Shown here: positions 1 to 7,779 of the stretch, one piece after another
Layout: each line of letters begins with the position of its first letter
How positions within the stretch are numbered: position 1 is the stretch's first letter
Assembly (NCBI GenBank): GCA_946578345.1
Contig: CAMOBD010000007.1
Location: forward strand, 1 to 40,253
Source of the DNA: an uncultured Clostridium sp.
GTDB lineage: Bacteria; Bacillota; Clostridia; TANB77; CAG-508
Length of the DNA stretch: 40,253 bases
Reading direction: 5' to 3'
The notes under the pieces: generated by a model
What the model was told of the DNA's origin: nothing
Database searches by the model: none
Seen by the model: only the letters and a program-made list of their open reading frames with translations
Made by a program: the position numbers and the translations under genes

Positions 1-659
1 TCAGCAACAATCTCTTTTTGACTTTCTTGTTTAGCTTCTTTTTTGTTTTCTTTATTATCCTCAGCTTTTTTCTCGATAACCTTTTCTTCTTGTTTAGGCT
101 CTTCCTTTTTCTCCTCTTTTGGTTTTAATCCGAAGAGCTCACTAACAGTAAGAGGTTTAGTTTGTTTGTTTCTATATACAATGTTGTAATCTTTTTTATT
201 GCTTCTTTCCACAAATCCAACATCTTTTTGCTTTTGCTCTTGCTTCTTTTTATTTTCTTTTTCTATTTCTTCTTCCTCTGAAATTATAACCTCTCTTCTA
301 ATAATAACAGGTGTTTCGCTTTTCTTAGCATTTGAAGAAGTAGTTTCTTTTTTTGAAGTTTTGGTAGTTGTAGATTTTGTCTCAGATTTATTGGCCTTTT
401 CATTTTTATTTTCAGCCCTTTTTGCATCTTTATCTTTAGATTTTTTTGCATCATTTTTAGAAGATGCTTTTTCCTCTTTTTTAGCACCTTTTTCTTCTTT
501 TACTTGTCCCTTTACACTCTTTTTTATTGCATCTGCTTGTTCATCATCAACAGCACTTAAATGACTTGTTACTCCAATTCCTAAGTCATTTGCTATTTTT
601 AGTACCTCTTTACTTGTTAAACCTACTTCTTTTGCTATTTCATGTATCTTCTTACCCAA
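1..659 (-). CDS. infB: Translation initiation factor IF-2, N-terminal part (runs off the window)
   Basis: IF-2 is the GTPase that brings initiator tRNA to the 30S subunit. Only about 219 N-terminal residues are here; the GTPase domains lie beyond the left edge. The start shows an IF2_N motif (KKIHEIAKEVGLTSKEVLK), followed by a long Lys/Glu/Ser-rich linker, which is normal for this part of the protein. Three starts are in frame: ATG at 674, GTG at 668 and TTG at 659. I prefer TTG because GGGGGTGA (672-665) sits 5 nt before it, while the other two lack a ribosome binding site. With that start it overlaps ylxQ by 8 nt, as expected for translational coupling at the end of the rimP-nusA-ylxR-ylxQ-infB operon. 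The gene identity is firm; the start is less so. Confidence 0.88.
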   Translation of the reverse strand, partial: MGKKIHEIAKEVGLTSKEVLKIANDLGIGVTSHLSAVDDEQADAIKKSVKGQVKEEKGAKKEEKASSKNDAKKSKDKDAKRAENKNEKANKSETKSTTTKTSKKETTSSNAKKSETPVIIRREVIISEEEEIEKENKKKQEQKQKDVGFVERSNKKDYNIVYRNKQTKPLTVSELFGLKPKEEKKEEPKQEEKVIEKKAEDNKENKKEAKQESQKEIVA

Positions 660-972
660 TAGCTTCACCCCCATTAATAATTTTTATAATTTCATTAGAG
701 AAATTTGTATCTTTAATTCCTACTACTGCTTTATTATTTTGACCTATAGATTTGCTTAGTTCATCAGAGCTTAAGTATTCTATAATAGGCACATTAGATT
801 TACTACAAATATTTTTAAAATTCATTTTTGTCCTTTCTGCTGCATCTGTTGCAATAATTAATAATTTTATTTTTTTCTTTTCTATAGCTTGCATACACGC
901 CTCTGTTCCAAACACAGTCTTTCCTGCGCGTGTTGCTAATCCTAATAGTCCACACACTCTATTATTTATCAA
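652..972 (-). CDS. ylxQ: L7Ae/L30e-family ribosomal-type RNA-binding protein YlxQ
   Basis: A 106-residue protein of the L7Ae/L30e/Gadd45 fold, recognised by its opening LLGLATRAGKTVFG and its place between ylxR and infB. Family members bind kink-turn-like RNA; the precise cellular role of YlxQ is not settled. Its start overlaps the end of ylxR by 11 nt and its end overlaps the infB start, so the three genes are very probably translationally coupled. Length is normal for the family (about 100 residues). Confidence 0.9.
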   Translation of the reverse strand: MINNRVCGLLGLATRAGKTVFGTEACMQAIEKKKIKLLIIATDAAERTKMNFKNICSKSNVPIIEYLSSDELSKSIGQNNKAVVGIKDTNFSNEIIKIINGGEAIG

Positions 973-1222
973 TAATTACACCTCTTAGATTTTCATAAAT
1001 TTCATCTGATATTTTAGTTTCGAATGTTCTTTCTAATCTTTTTGATTTAATTGCCTTTTCCAAACATTCTATACTATCACAAATGTATGCCCCTCTGCCG
1101 CTTGCTTTTCCTGTTCTATCTATGCTGATATTTCCATCTTTGTTTTTTACTATTCTAATAAGCTCATTTTTATTTTTCTTAGAATTGCATCCTATGCATG
1201 TTCTTTGTGGTAAGCTTTTCAA
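962..1222 (-). CDS. rnpM: YlxR / RnpM, DUF448 RNA-binding protein (RNase P modulator)
   Basis: An 86-residue member of the YlxR (DUF448) family. The signature RTCIGC near residue 8 and the GRGAY motif near residue 43 are both present. In Bacillus the homologue has been described as binding the RNase P RNA and modulating its activity; that role is carried over by homology only. It follows nusA by about 40 nt in the same operon and overlaps ylxQ. Confidence 0.92.
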   Translation of the reverse strand: MKSLPQRTCIGCNSKKNKNELIRIVKNKDGNISIDRTGKASGRGAYICDSIECLEKAIKSKRLERTFETKISDEIYENLRGVIIDK

Positions 1223-1263
1223 CTTCTAATCCCTCTCCTTTATTGTATTCAGGCTTGTTTAAT

Positions 1264-2430
1264 TTATTCTTCTGCATTTTCTTGGTTAGTTTCCTCTTCT
1301 TCTATTTCATCACTAGATTCTGCTTCTTCTTGCATTTTTGCAAGCATTTCTCTAAATTGAGACTCGCTCTTTATATCTATTTTCCAATCTGTAAGTCTTG
1401 CAGCAAGTCTTGCATTTTGTCCACCTTTTCCTATAGCTAGTGATAATTGGTCATCCCTAACAATAACTTGTGCAAATTTTTCCTCTGGTTTAACATCAAC
1501 TGCCATAACCTCTGCTGGAAGTAATGCTGCAGAAATATATATTGCTGGATCTTCTGACCATTCTATAACATCTATTTTTTCTCCATTTAGCTCATTTATG
1601 ATGTTTTGTATACGAATTCCTTTTTGCCCAACACATGAACCAACAGGATCAATATTCTCATTTGGAGAATAAACTGCGACTTTACATCTATTACCTGGAT
1701 CTCTAGAAACACTTTTTATTTCAATTACACCCTCATAAATTTCTGGTATTTCTAATTCAAATAATTTTCTAACAAAGTCCACATGAGCCCTTGAAACAAT
1801 AACTTGTGGAGCTCCTTTTGCACCTTTTTCTACGTCTAAAATATATCCTCTAATTTTATCATTAACCTTATATTTTTCTGTTGGTATTTGCTCTTTAACA
1901 GGCATAATTCCTTCTAGTCTTCCTAAATCTAGAACAACAATTCCTCCATCAGCTTTTTGAACTATACCAGAAACAATTTCTCCTTTTCTTTCATTGAACT
2001 CATCAAACAAAAAGTTTCTTGTCTCTTCTCTAATTTTTTGTACAATAACTTGCTTTGCAGTTTGAGCTGCAATTCTACCAAAATTCTTTGGAACTTGCTC
2101 TATTTCTGCCTTATCTCCAACTTCTAATTTTTTATTTATTTTTCTTGCATCATCTAAACAAATTTGCAATTTATCGTTTTCAACATCTTCTGGTTTTTCT
2201 ACTACATCTTTTTCTGCATAAACATGAATTTCACCTGTCTCTCTATCCATTGTAATTCTCACATTCTCTGCAGAATCAAAATTTCTTTTATATGCTGTAA
2301 CTAATGCTGTTTCTATTGCTTCTAACAAAACGTCTTTCTTTATCCCATTTTCCTTTTCTAGTTCATCCATTGCTATTATTAATTCACTACTATCAATTGC
2401 TTGATTATTTATTTTAGATGTTTTCTTCAT
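1264..2430 (-). CDS. nusA: Transcription termination/antitermination factor NusA
   Basis: A 388-residue NusA, which binds RNA polymerase and nascent RNA to control pausing, termination and antitermination. Visible domains in order: N-terminal RNAP-binding domain (about 1-135), S1 domain (about 140-210), then two KH domains, the second containing LSLAIGKGGQNARLAARLT near residue 330. An acidic, Glu-rich tail follows. As in other Gram-positive bacteria it lacks the extra C-terminal acidic repeats of E. coli NusA. The start ATG is preceded by AAAGGAATGA at a good distance. It follows rimP by 112 nt. Confidence 0.97.
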   Translation of the reverse strand: MKKTSKINNQAIDSSELIIAMDELEKENGIKKDVLLEAIETALVTAYKRNFDSAENVRITMDRETGEIHVYAEKDVVEKPEDVENDKLQICLDDARKINKKLEVGDKAEIEQVPKNFGRIAAQTAKQVIVQKIREETRNFLFDEFNERKGEIVSGIVQKADGGIVVLDLGRLEGIMPVKEQIPTEKYKVNDKIRGYILDVEKGAKGAPQVIVSRAHVDFVRKLFELEIPEIYEGVIEIKSVSRDPGNRCKVAVYSPNENIDPVGSCVGQKGIRIQNIINELNGEKIDVIEWSEDPAIYISAALLPAEVMAVDVKPEEKFAQVIVRDDQLSLAIGKGGQNARLAARLTDWKIDIKSESQFREMLAKMQEEAESSDEIEEEETNQENAEE

Positions 2431-2542
2431 TTTTCTTAATCATTCCTTTCATTAATTTATTATAATATTTTTTTGTGAAGTTTTTATCTTCCTATGTAAT
2501 TCTACGTGTCAAACATCAACAATCTATAACTATTTTTCGTAT

Positions 2543-3172
2543 TTACGCTAAGCTGTCCCAGTCAAAAACTAACTTCATTTGGGAAATATTACTTCTTTCT
2601 AAATCAATCGTTTTTTCATCTTCCCGCCTTAACGTAACTTTGTCTTTGTCAAAACTTTCTAATATTCCTATTATTTCCTTTTGTTTACTATTTTTACTCT
2701 TTTTTTGTTTTTTATTCTTCTTATTTTGTTTAGACTTATTATTTTCTTCTAAACTTGTTTCTACATTGTTGCTATCTTCATCAGTTTGCTGCATATTACT
2801 TTTGCTTGCATCATTTTCAATATTTTCTGTATTACTTTCTAAATCAATCGCTTTAAAAAGTTTCACTTCAACTTCTTTGCCAATATTTTGTTCCAAATGC
2901 TCATCTCTTCGCAAAACCTTTTCAAGACCTGTAGAAGATACCTCTAAAAAATATTGTTCTTTAATATAGTCTGCTTTATCTAGTAAATCATTAATACCAT
3001 CATTTACTTTTTCACAATCATTTAAATCTATAGTTCCATTTGGCTTTTCTATGAATATACGTAAATAATAGTCTTGTCCTTCTTTTACATATTGTACATC
3101 ATATAGACTATACCCCAAATCTTCAATTGGCTTTTTTACTAGTTTTTCTACCTTTTCTTCTATATTTGACAT
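2543..3172 (-). CDS. rimP: Ribosome maturation factor RimP with a low-complexity insertion
   Basis: RimP helps assemble the 30S subunit. The N-terminal domain is normal (IEDLGYSLYDVQYVKEG; FLEVSSTGLEKVL). The C-terminal Sm-like domain starts at about residue 98 (GKEVEVKLFKAID) but is then interrupted by about 50 residues rich in Asn, Ser, Glu and Lys before resuming with IIGILESFDKDKVTL. This makes the protein 209 residues long against a usual 150-160. Codon 183 (2624-2626) is CGG, one of only two in-frame CGG codons in the window read without a frame change. First gene of the operon; ribosome binding site AGAAAGGAAAG. Confidence 0.93.
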   Translation of the reverse strand: MSNIEEKVEKLVKKPIEDLGYSLYDVQYVKEGQDYYLRIFIEKPNGTIDLNDCEKVNDGINDLLDKADYIKEQYFLEVSSTGLEKVLRRDEHLEQNIGKEVEVKLFKAIDLESNTENIENDASKSNMQQTDEDSNNVETSLEENNKSKQNKKNKKQKKSKNSKQKEIIGILESFDKDKVTLRREDEKTIDLERSNISQMKLVFDWDSLA

Positions 3173-3182
3173 ATTGCTTTCC

Positions 3183-3376
3183 TTTCTTAACTCTCTCTAG
3201 TAATAAGAAAAGTGGCTTCGCCACATGTGCATTTCGCTTCGCGAATATGCACGGTTCAAGGAAACTTAACCTTGTTGCTTTGGAAATTTCTGACGAAATT
3301 CCCTGCGCAATAAAAAAGAATTTGTGTTTTTTATTACTTATTACGTATAGAAGAGTGGAATCTGCTTCCACTCTTC
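3183..3376 (-). ncRNA. Candidate structured 5' leader RNA of the rimP-nusA operon
   Basis: Between a promoter at 3398-3426 and the rimP start lies a stretch packed with hairpins. A perfect 11-bp stem is at 3350-3376 (loop TCTGC). After it, AGTAATAA/TTATTACT (3199-3206 with 3331-3338) closes a junction holding four further hairpins at 3282-3302, 3253-3271, 3227-3252 and 3212-3224. The stems are directly visible; a regulatory function is inference. I know of no named RNA family matching it. It could instead be a composite intergenic repeat. Confidence 0.5.
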
Positions 3377-3397
3377 TGCTCTCCTTATGTCTATTTA

Positions 3398-3426
3398 ATT
3401 ATACTGCATATTTTTTCCAATTGCAA
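3398..3426 (-). promoter_or_regulatory. Probable sigma-A promoter of the rimP-nusA-infB operon
   Basis: On the minus strand, -35 TTGCAA (3421-3426), 17-nt spacer and perfect -10 TATAAT (3398-3403). Transcription would start near 3391 and give a leader of about 215 nt before rimP. Confidence 0.7.
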
Positions 3427-3445
3427 GTATTTTTAGGAATTTTTT

Positions 3446-5899
3446 CTATTTTCTAAGTTCTGCCCCTATTTTCTTTTCTAGCATTTCTATTATTTTGCTC
3501 AAGCTATTGTTTATCTCTTCATCTGTTAAAGTTCTGTCCATTCTCTCAAATGTTAGAGAATATGCAATACTCTTCTTGTTTTCCTCTATACCTTTTCCAG
3601 TGTATACATCAAAAATATCAATCTTGTCTAAGTTTGAGCCTGCTGCTTTCTTAATAAGAGTAGCTACTTCTTCTGATGTGACATCTCTATCAACGACTAC
3701 TGCTAAATCTTTCTTTACACTTGGGAATTTTGAAACTTCTTTATACTTCATCTTTCCTACTTTTTTGCTTAGCAATTTGTCTAAATCAATTTCAAATACA
3801 TAAACCGCTTCTTTCTCCAAAGATGGATGCACTCTTCCTATTAATCCCACAATGTCATTGTTTACTGATATTAAAGCAGATTGTCCTGGATGTAGTTCGT
3901 CTGGCATTTGTCCATCTCTTATCACAAAGCTGTATCTTCTTTCATATCCTAAGTAGTCTAATAACTCTTCTACAATTCCTTTTATAATATAGAAGTTAAC
4001 TTGTTTTCTGTTATCTACTCCTAAATAGAAGTCGCCTGTCATAAGTGCTGCTATTTTATTTATTTCTCCATATTCTTCACCCTTTTTGTAGAAAGCTTTT
4101 CCTATTTCAAATACAGATACATCTTTATTACTTCTTGCTTTGTTGTATTCATATATTTTCAAAAGTGATGGAAGTATGCTATGTCTTAATGTATTTCGAT
4201 CTTCGCTCATTGGGTCTAATAGTTTTACTAGTTCTGTATCATCCTTTGTAAAGTATTTTGCTTCTTTATCATTTACTAATATATATGATAATGTTTCATT
4301 TAATCCTAAGTCTACCATTTTATTTCTTATGCCTCTTGTAACTTTATCGTAACTACCAGCTTTCATTGGCATTTCTGGCAATCTCCCAACTATGTTGTCA
4401 ACACCATATATACGTCCAACTTCTTCTATTAAATCTTCTTTGATAGAAATATCTCCTCTTCTTCTAGGTACAGAAACAGTTATTTCTTCTACATTTTCTA
4501 AGTCTGTCTCTGTAAAATCAGATTTCTTTCCATCTATAATTACATCAAATCCAAGTCTTCTAAATACATCTAGCACATCTTTTTTAGCTATAGTCATTCC
4601 AAGCACATCATTTATTTTTTGGAAAGTAATTTCTATATCTCTATTTGCCAAATTGCTATTGTCATATTTTGCAGTTCCGCGGGCTACTTCTCCATCTGCA
4701 TATTCTTCTAATAGTTTGCATGCTCTTTCCATAGCCATATATGTTCTATTTGGATCCAATCCCTTTTCAAATCTTGAACTAGCTTCACTCCTTAAAATTT
4801 CTTTAGAAGTTTTTCTAATTTTTACTCCATCAAATATAGCCGCTTCTATAAGAACATTCTTTGTATTATCTGTAATTTCTGTGTCTAGTCCTCCCATTAC
4901 ACCAGCTAAGCCAATTGCTTTTTCTCCATCAGAAATTACAATATCCTCACGTGATAAAGTTCTTTCCTTTCCATCAAGTGTATATAGCTTTTCTCCTTCA
5001 GTTGCCATTCTAACTTCTATCTTGTCTTTCAAAGTATCAGCATCATAGAAGTGAAGTGGTTGACCAGTTTCAAGCATTACATAGTTACTAATATCAACAA
5101 CATTATTTATAGGTCTTATTCCAGATGCAATAAGTCTGTTTTTTATAAATATTGGACTTTCATGAATGTGTATATTCTTAACTTTTCTTGCTAAGAATAT
5201 AGAACAATTCTCTGTATTTACTTCTACTTTAAAACTATCATTTATATCTTCGCCATTTTCGCCATGTGATAAATCAATATCTTTTACTTTCTTATCATAT
5301 ATAGCTCCTAATTCATATGCCATTCCAAGAATGCTAAGCAAATCTCCTCTATTTGCTGTCAAATCAAAATCCACAACCTCGTCATCCATTTGCAAATATT
5401 TGATAGCATCCTCTCCAACTGGAGCATCAGCTGGAAGTTCATGTATTCCAGTTTTATCTACTTCATCTACATATTTATGCTCAATTCCAAGTTCCAATAA
5501 TGAGCAAAGCATTCCATTAGACTCCTGACCTCTAATTGCACCTTTCTTTATAACTCTTGGCTTGTCATCATGTTCTATCACTCCACCTGCTTTAAAAGTA
5601 ATACCAGGAAGCACCGCACCATCTAGAGCAACAATAACTTTTAGTCCTTCCCTTACATTTGGAGCACCACATACAATATCCAAAACTTCACTACCAATAT
5701 CTACTTTGCATACATGTAAATGGTCTGAATCCGGATGCATCTTGCACTCCTTGACCTCTCCAATAACAAGCTTTGTGGCATCAACAAGCTTACCAGCTTC
5801 ATCATATTCATTACCAACTCTTGTCATATCTTCAGCAAGAGTTTTTACATCAACATCTATATCTATGTAATCTTTAACAAAATTTGTACTTAACTTCAT
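3446..5899 (-). CDS. pheT: Phenylalanine--tRNA ligase beta subunit
   Basis: An 817-residue PheT, the large subunit of the alpha2-beta2 phenylalanyl-tRNA synthetase. Domains in order: N-terminal tRNA-binding (EMAP-like) domain with HPDSDHLHVCKVD near residue 57, the B3/4 editing region (about 210-400), the B5 domain (about 410-480), the catalytic-like core, and a C-terminal anticodon-binding FDX-ACB domain (KFPSVKKDLAVVVD). Length is normal. It lies 79 nt downstream of pheS; the gap contains a GGACACTCC-type palindrome. Expression is presumably controlled with pheS by the T-box. Confidence 0.97.
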   Translation of the reverse strand: MKLSTNFVKDYIDIDVDVKTLAEDMTRVGNEYDEAGKLVDATKLVIGEVKECKMHPDSDHLHVCKVDIGSEVLDIVCGAPNVREGLKVIVALDGAVLPGITFKAGGVIEHDDKPRVIKKGAIRGQESNGMLCSLLELGIEHKYVDEVDKTGIHELPADAPVGEDAIKYLQMDDEVVDFDLTANRGDLLSILGMAYELGAIYDKKVKDIDLSHGENGEDINDSFKVEVNTENCSIFLARKVKNIHIHESPIFIKNRLIASGIRPINNVVDISNYVMLETGQPLHFYDADTLKDKIEVRMATEGEKLYTLDGKERTLSREDIVISDGEKAIGLAGVMGGLDTEITDNTKNVLIEAAIFDGVKIRKTSKEILRSEASSRFEKGLDPNRTYMAMERACKLLEEYADGEVARGTAKYDNSNLANRDIEITFQKINDVLGMTIAKKDVLDVFRRLGFDVIIDGKKSDFTETDLENVEEITVSVPRRRGDISIKEDLIEEVGRIYGVDNIVGRLPEMPMKAGSYDKVTRGIRNKMVDLGLNETLSYILVNDKEAKYFTKDDTELVKLLDPMSEDRNTLRHSILPSLLKIYEYNKARSNKDVSVFEIGKAFYKKGEEYGEINKIAALMTGDFYLGVDNRKQVNFYIIKGIVEELLDYLGYERRYSFVIRDGQMPDELHPGQSALISVNNDIVGLIGRVHPSLEKEAVYVFEIDLDKLLSKKVGKMKYKEVSKFPSVKKDLAVVVDRDVTSEEVATLIKKAAGSNLDKIDIFDVYTGKGIEENKKSIAYSLTFERMDRTLTDEEINNSLSKIIEMLEKKIGAELRK

Positions 5900-5917
5900 T
5901 TTCCTTACCTTCTTTCT

Positions 5918-5946
5918 TTGACAAAAAGGACACTCCTTTTTGTCAA
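5918..5946. repeat. Palindrome of the GGACACTCC-core family between pheS and pheT
   Basis: A perfect 13-bp stem (TTGACAAAAAGGA / TCCTTTTTGTCAA) with a 3-nt centre CAC. A second, degenerate core (GGGACACTCC) follows at about 5961. It lies inside the pheS-pheT transcript, where a strong terminator would not be expected. Confidence 0.8.
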
Positions 5947-5978
5947 TTTTTCTTTACACTCTGGGACACTCCTCCCTT

Positions 5979-7016
5979 TTATCTGTCCAACTTATCAAAT
6001 TGTTTTAAAAATCTCACATCGTTTTGATATAGCAAACGTATATCTGTAATTCCATATTTGAACATTGCTAATCTGTCTAATCCAGTTCCAAATGCAAATC
6101 CACTATACACATCTGGGTCATATCCTCCCATTTTTAATACATTTGGATGTACTATGCCTGAACCTAGTACTTCAATCCATCCAGTATGCTTACACAAGTT
6201 GCAGCCTTTGCCACCACACTTAAAACAACTAACGTCAACCTCGTATGAAGGTTCTGTGAATGGGAAATAACTTGGTCTAAAACGAAGCTCTAGATTTTCT
6301 CCAAGCAATTTTCTAACAAAAACTTCTAGTGTTCCTTTTAAATCTGCCAAAGATATATTTTTGTCTACAACTAATCCCTCAACTTGGCTAAATTGATGAG
6401 AATGTGTTGCATCATCATCTCTTCTGTAAGTCTTACCTGGGCAGATAACTCTTATTGGAGTTTTCTCCTCATTTGCCATCATTGTTCTTGCTTGAACAGC
6501 TGATGTTTGAGTTCTTAATAAATATTCAGATGTAATATAGAAGCTATCTTGCATATCTCTTGCAGGATGTCCTTTTGGAAGATTTAATCTTTCAAAACAA
6601 TACTCATCTGTTTCAAGTTCTGGACCTGTAACAACATCATATCCCATTGAAACGAATAAATCTTCTACCTCTTCTATAATTCTATTCAAAGGATGCTTGC
6701 TTCCCCTTTTTACTTTTGTACTAGGAAGAGTAATATCAATTCTCTCCTCTTTTAATTTTCTCTCAAGTTCTAGTTTAGCAAACTTTTCCTCTCCATCTTT
6801 AATCATACTTTCAAGTTCATCTCTAGCCTCATTAACCTTGCTACCTATTATAGGTCTCTCTTCTGGAGATAGACTCCCCATACCTCTTAAAATACTAGTT
6901 AATTCACCCTTTTTTCCTAAGTATTTTACTCTTACATCATCTAACTCTTTTGCAGTAGTGGCCTTTTTTATTTCTTCAACAGCCACTTCCTTAATTTTGC
7001 TAATTTGCTCTTCCAT
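5979..7016 (-). CDS. pheS: Phenylalanine--tRNA ligase alpha subunit
   Basis: A 345-residue PheS, the catalytic subunit that charges tRNA-Phe. The N-terminal coiled coil (about 1-85) is followed by the class II catalytic core. Motif 2 region: [15 protein letters not shown] near residue 204. The substrate-binding C-terminal part contains [16 protein letters not shown] and [12 protein letters not shown] (motif 3). Length is typical. First gene of the pheS-pheT operon, downstream of a T-box leader that starts near 7549. Confidence 0.97.
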   Translation of the reverse strand: MEEQISKIKEVAVEEIKKATTAKELDDVRVKYLGKKGELTSILRGMGSLSPEERPIIGSKVNEARDELESMIKDGEEKFAKLELERKLKEERIDITLPSTKVKRGSKHPLNRIIEEVEDLFVSMGYDVVTGPELETDEYCFERLNLPKGHPARDMQDSFYITSEYLLRTQTSAVQARTMMANEEKTPIRVICPGKTYRRDDDATHSHQFSQVEGLVVDKNISLADLKGTLEVFVRKLLGENLELRFRPSYFPFTEPSYEVDVSCFKCGGKGCNLCKHTGWIEVLGSGIVHPNVLKMGGYDPDVYSGFAFGTGLDRLAMFKYGITDIRLLYQNDVRFLKQFDKLDR

Positions 7017-7169
7017 ACTTTCTCCTCCTTATGATAATTTAGGGACAGGCCTAATTTTCCCATTTACGAGAATTTTGGACAGACCTCTTTGTAACATTTT
7101 GCCCCTCACTTATTTTTTAGTTAAATTTAGGCTTGTGAAAATCTTTATAAATTTTAACAACGCAAGACG

Positions 7170-7548
7170 CAGTTTATTTTTTTATCTAAAATAAAAAAGC
7201 TAATCTTCCCATATACTAATAGGACGACTAGCTTCTTTAACCGTGGTACCACCTAAATTTATTAATTAGATAAAATAATTAACCTCTTTATTGCTATAAC
7301 GGGCTTCCCGTCTTTTTCTACTTTTTTATATTATTTTAATTTATTATATTTTATAAATTGCATTTTAATGTATTCTAACTCTATGAAACACAATGCATAA
7401 ATCAAAATAATATTATTTTCAAAAAAGAACCTAAAAAGTGAAATTTCAGTTTAAAAAATATTAGTAAATTCCCAGCCACGATTTACCTCTCTTTAAATAT
7501 TTGCACTTTAAACTTACTTTGCTTTTTCAATGGTTTTGTATTTTTCAA
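7170..7548 (-). promoter_or_regulatory. T-box riboswitch leader (tRNA-Phe) of pheST
   Basis: Read on the minus strand. Stem I is formed by AAAGTG...TTTAAA pairing with TTTAAA...CACTTT, which places the codon TTC (7440-7442), followed by A, in the specifier loop. This fits tRNA-Phe and the downstream genes. A stem III-like segment CGGGAAGCCCG TTATAG follows near 7300. The T-box core AGGTGGTACCACGG is at 7254-7241. The terminator stem AGCTAGTC/GATTAGCT with a T-run is at 7233-7192. Uncharged tRNA-Phe should favour the antiterminator and switch on pheST. Confidence 0.92.
7192..7235 (-). terminator. T-box-controlled intrinsic terminator
   Basis: On the minus strand a stem AAGCTAGTC / GATTAGCTT is followed by a T-rich run. 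It lies just after the T-box core, as expected for the competing terminator. Confidence 0.8.
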
Positions 7549-7555
7549 TGTAAAT

Positions 7556-7583
7556 ATTATACCACAAATTTTACTAAATGCAA
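7556..7583 (-). promoter_or_regulatory. Probable promoter of the pheST leader
   Basis: On the minus strand, -35 TTGCAT (7578-7583), 16-nt spacer and -10 TATAAT (7556-7561). Start near 7549. Confidence 0.65.
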
Positions 7584-7620
7584 GTAGTAAAAGTGATTTT
7601 TTGTTTATGTAACCTCAGAA

Positions 7621-7647
7621 TGCAATTGGGGTCTGTCCCCAATTGCA
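7621..7647. repeat. GGTCTGTCC-core palindrome
   Basis: Perfect 11-bp stem TGCAATTGGGG / CCCCAATTGCA around TCTGT. Nearly the same element occurs at 31338-31374 and, with the core on the other strand, at 30648-30676. It lies between the divergent pheST and mutS2 promoters. Confidence 0.85.
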
Positions 7648-7665
7648 CAAATTTACAAACTTTTA

Positions 7666-7694
7666 TTGACTTTTCTTTATTACGCCTATATAAT
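7666..7694 (+). promoter_or_regulatory. Probable sigma-A promoter of mutS2
   Basis: -35 TTGACT (7666-7671), 17-nt spacer, -10 TATAAT (7689-7694). Transcription would begin near 7701, at the first base of the repeat element that forms the mutS2 5' leader. Confidence 0.7.
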
Positions 7695-7701
7695 TTCTTT
7701 A

Positions 7702-7757
7702 AGGTGTGTCCCTTTTGTTCGAATTTTCGAACAAATGCTCCGTCCCCTTTGTTCGAG
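7702..7757. repeat. GTGTGTCCC / CTCCGTCCCC repeat element in the mutS2 leader
   Basis: It has the same layout as 18745-18799: a GGTGTGTCCC block, an arm (GTTCGAA), its complement, a GCTCCGTCCCC block and the arm again. The arm sequence differs from that copy (GTTTCA there), yet all three arm positions change together. Confidence 0.75.
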
Positions 7758-7779
7758 ACAGAAAGGAATGAAATTTATC

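Noticed and set aside
3123-3371. An 82-codon open frame on the minus strand overlapping the rimP start
   Set aside because: It lies across the hairpin-rich leader, overlaps rimP and has no ribosome binding site. The DNA symmetry explains the sequence better than coding.
7666-7779. N-terminal extension of MutS2 from 7666
   Set aside because: This segment contains the promoter and a repeat element. The conserved protein begins at MKNKYLKTLEFDKI (7780), behind GAAAGGA.
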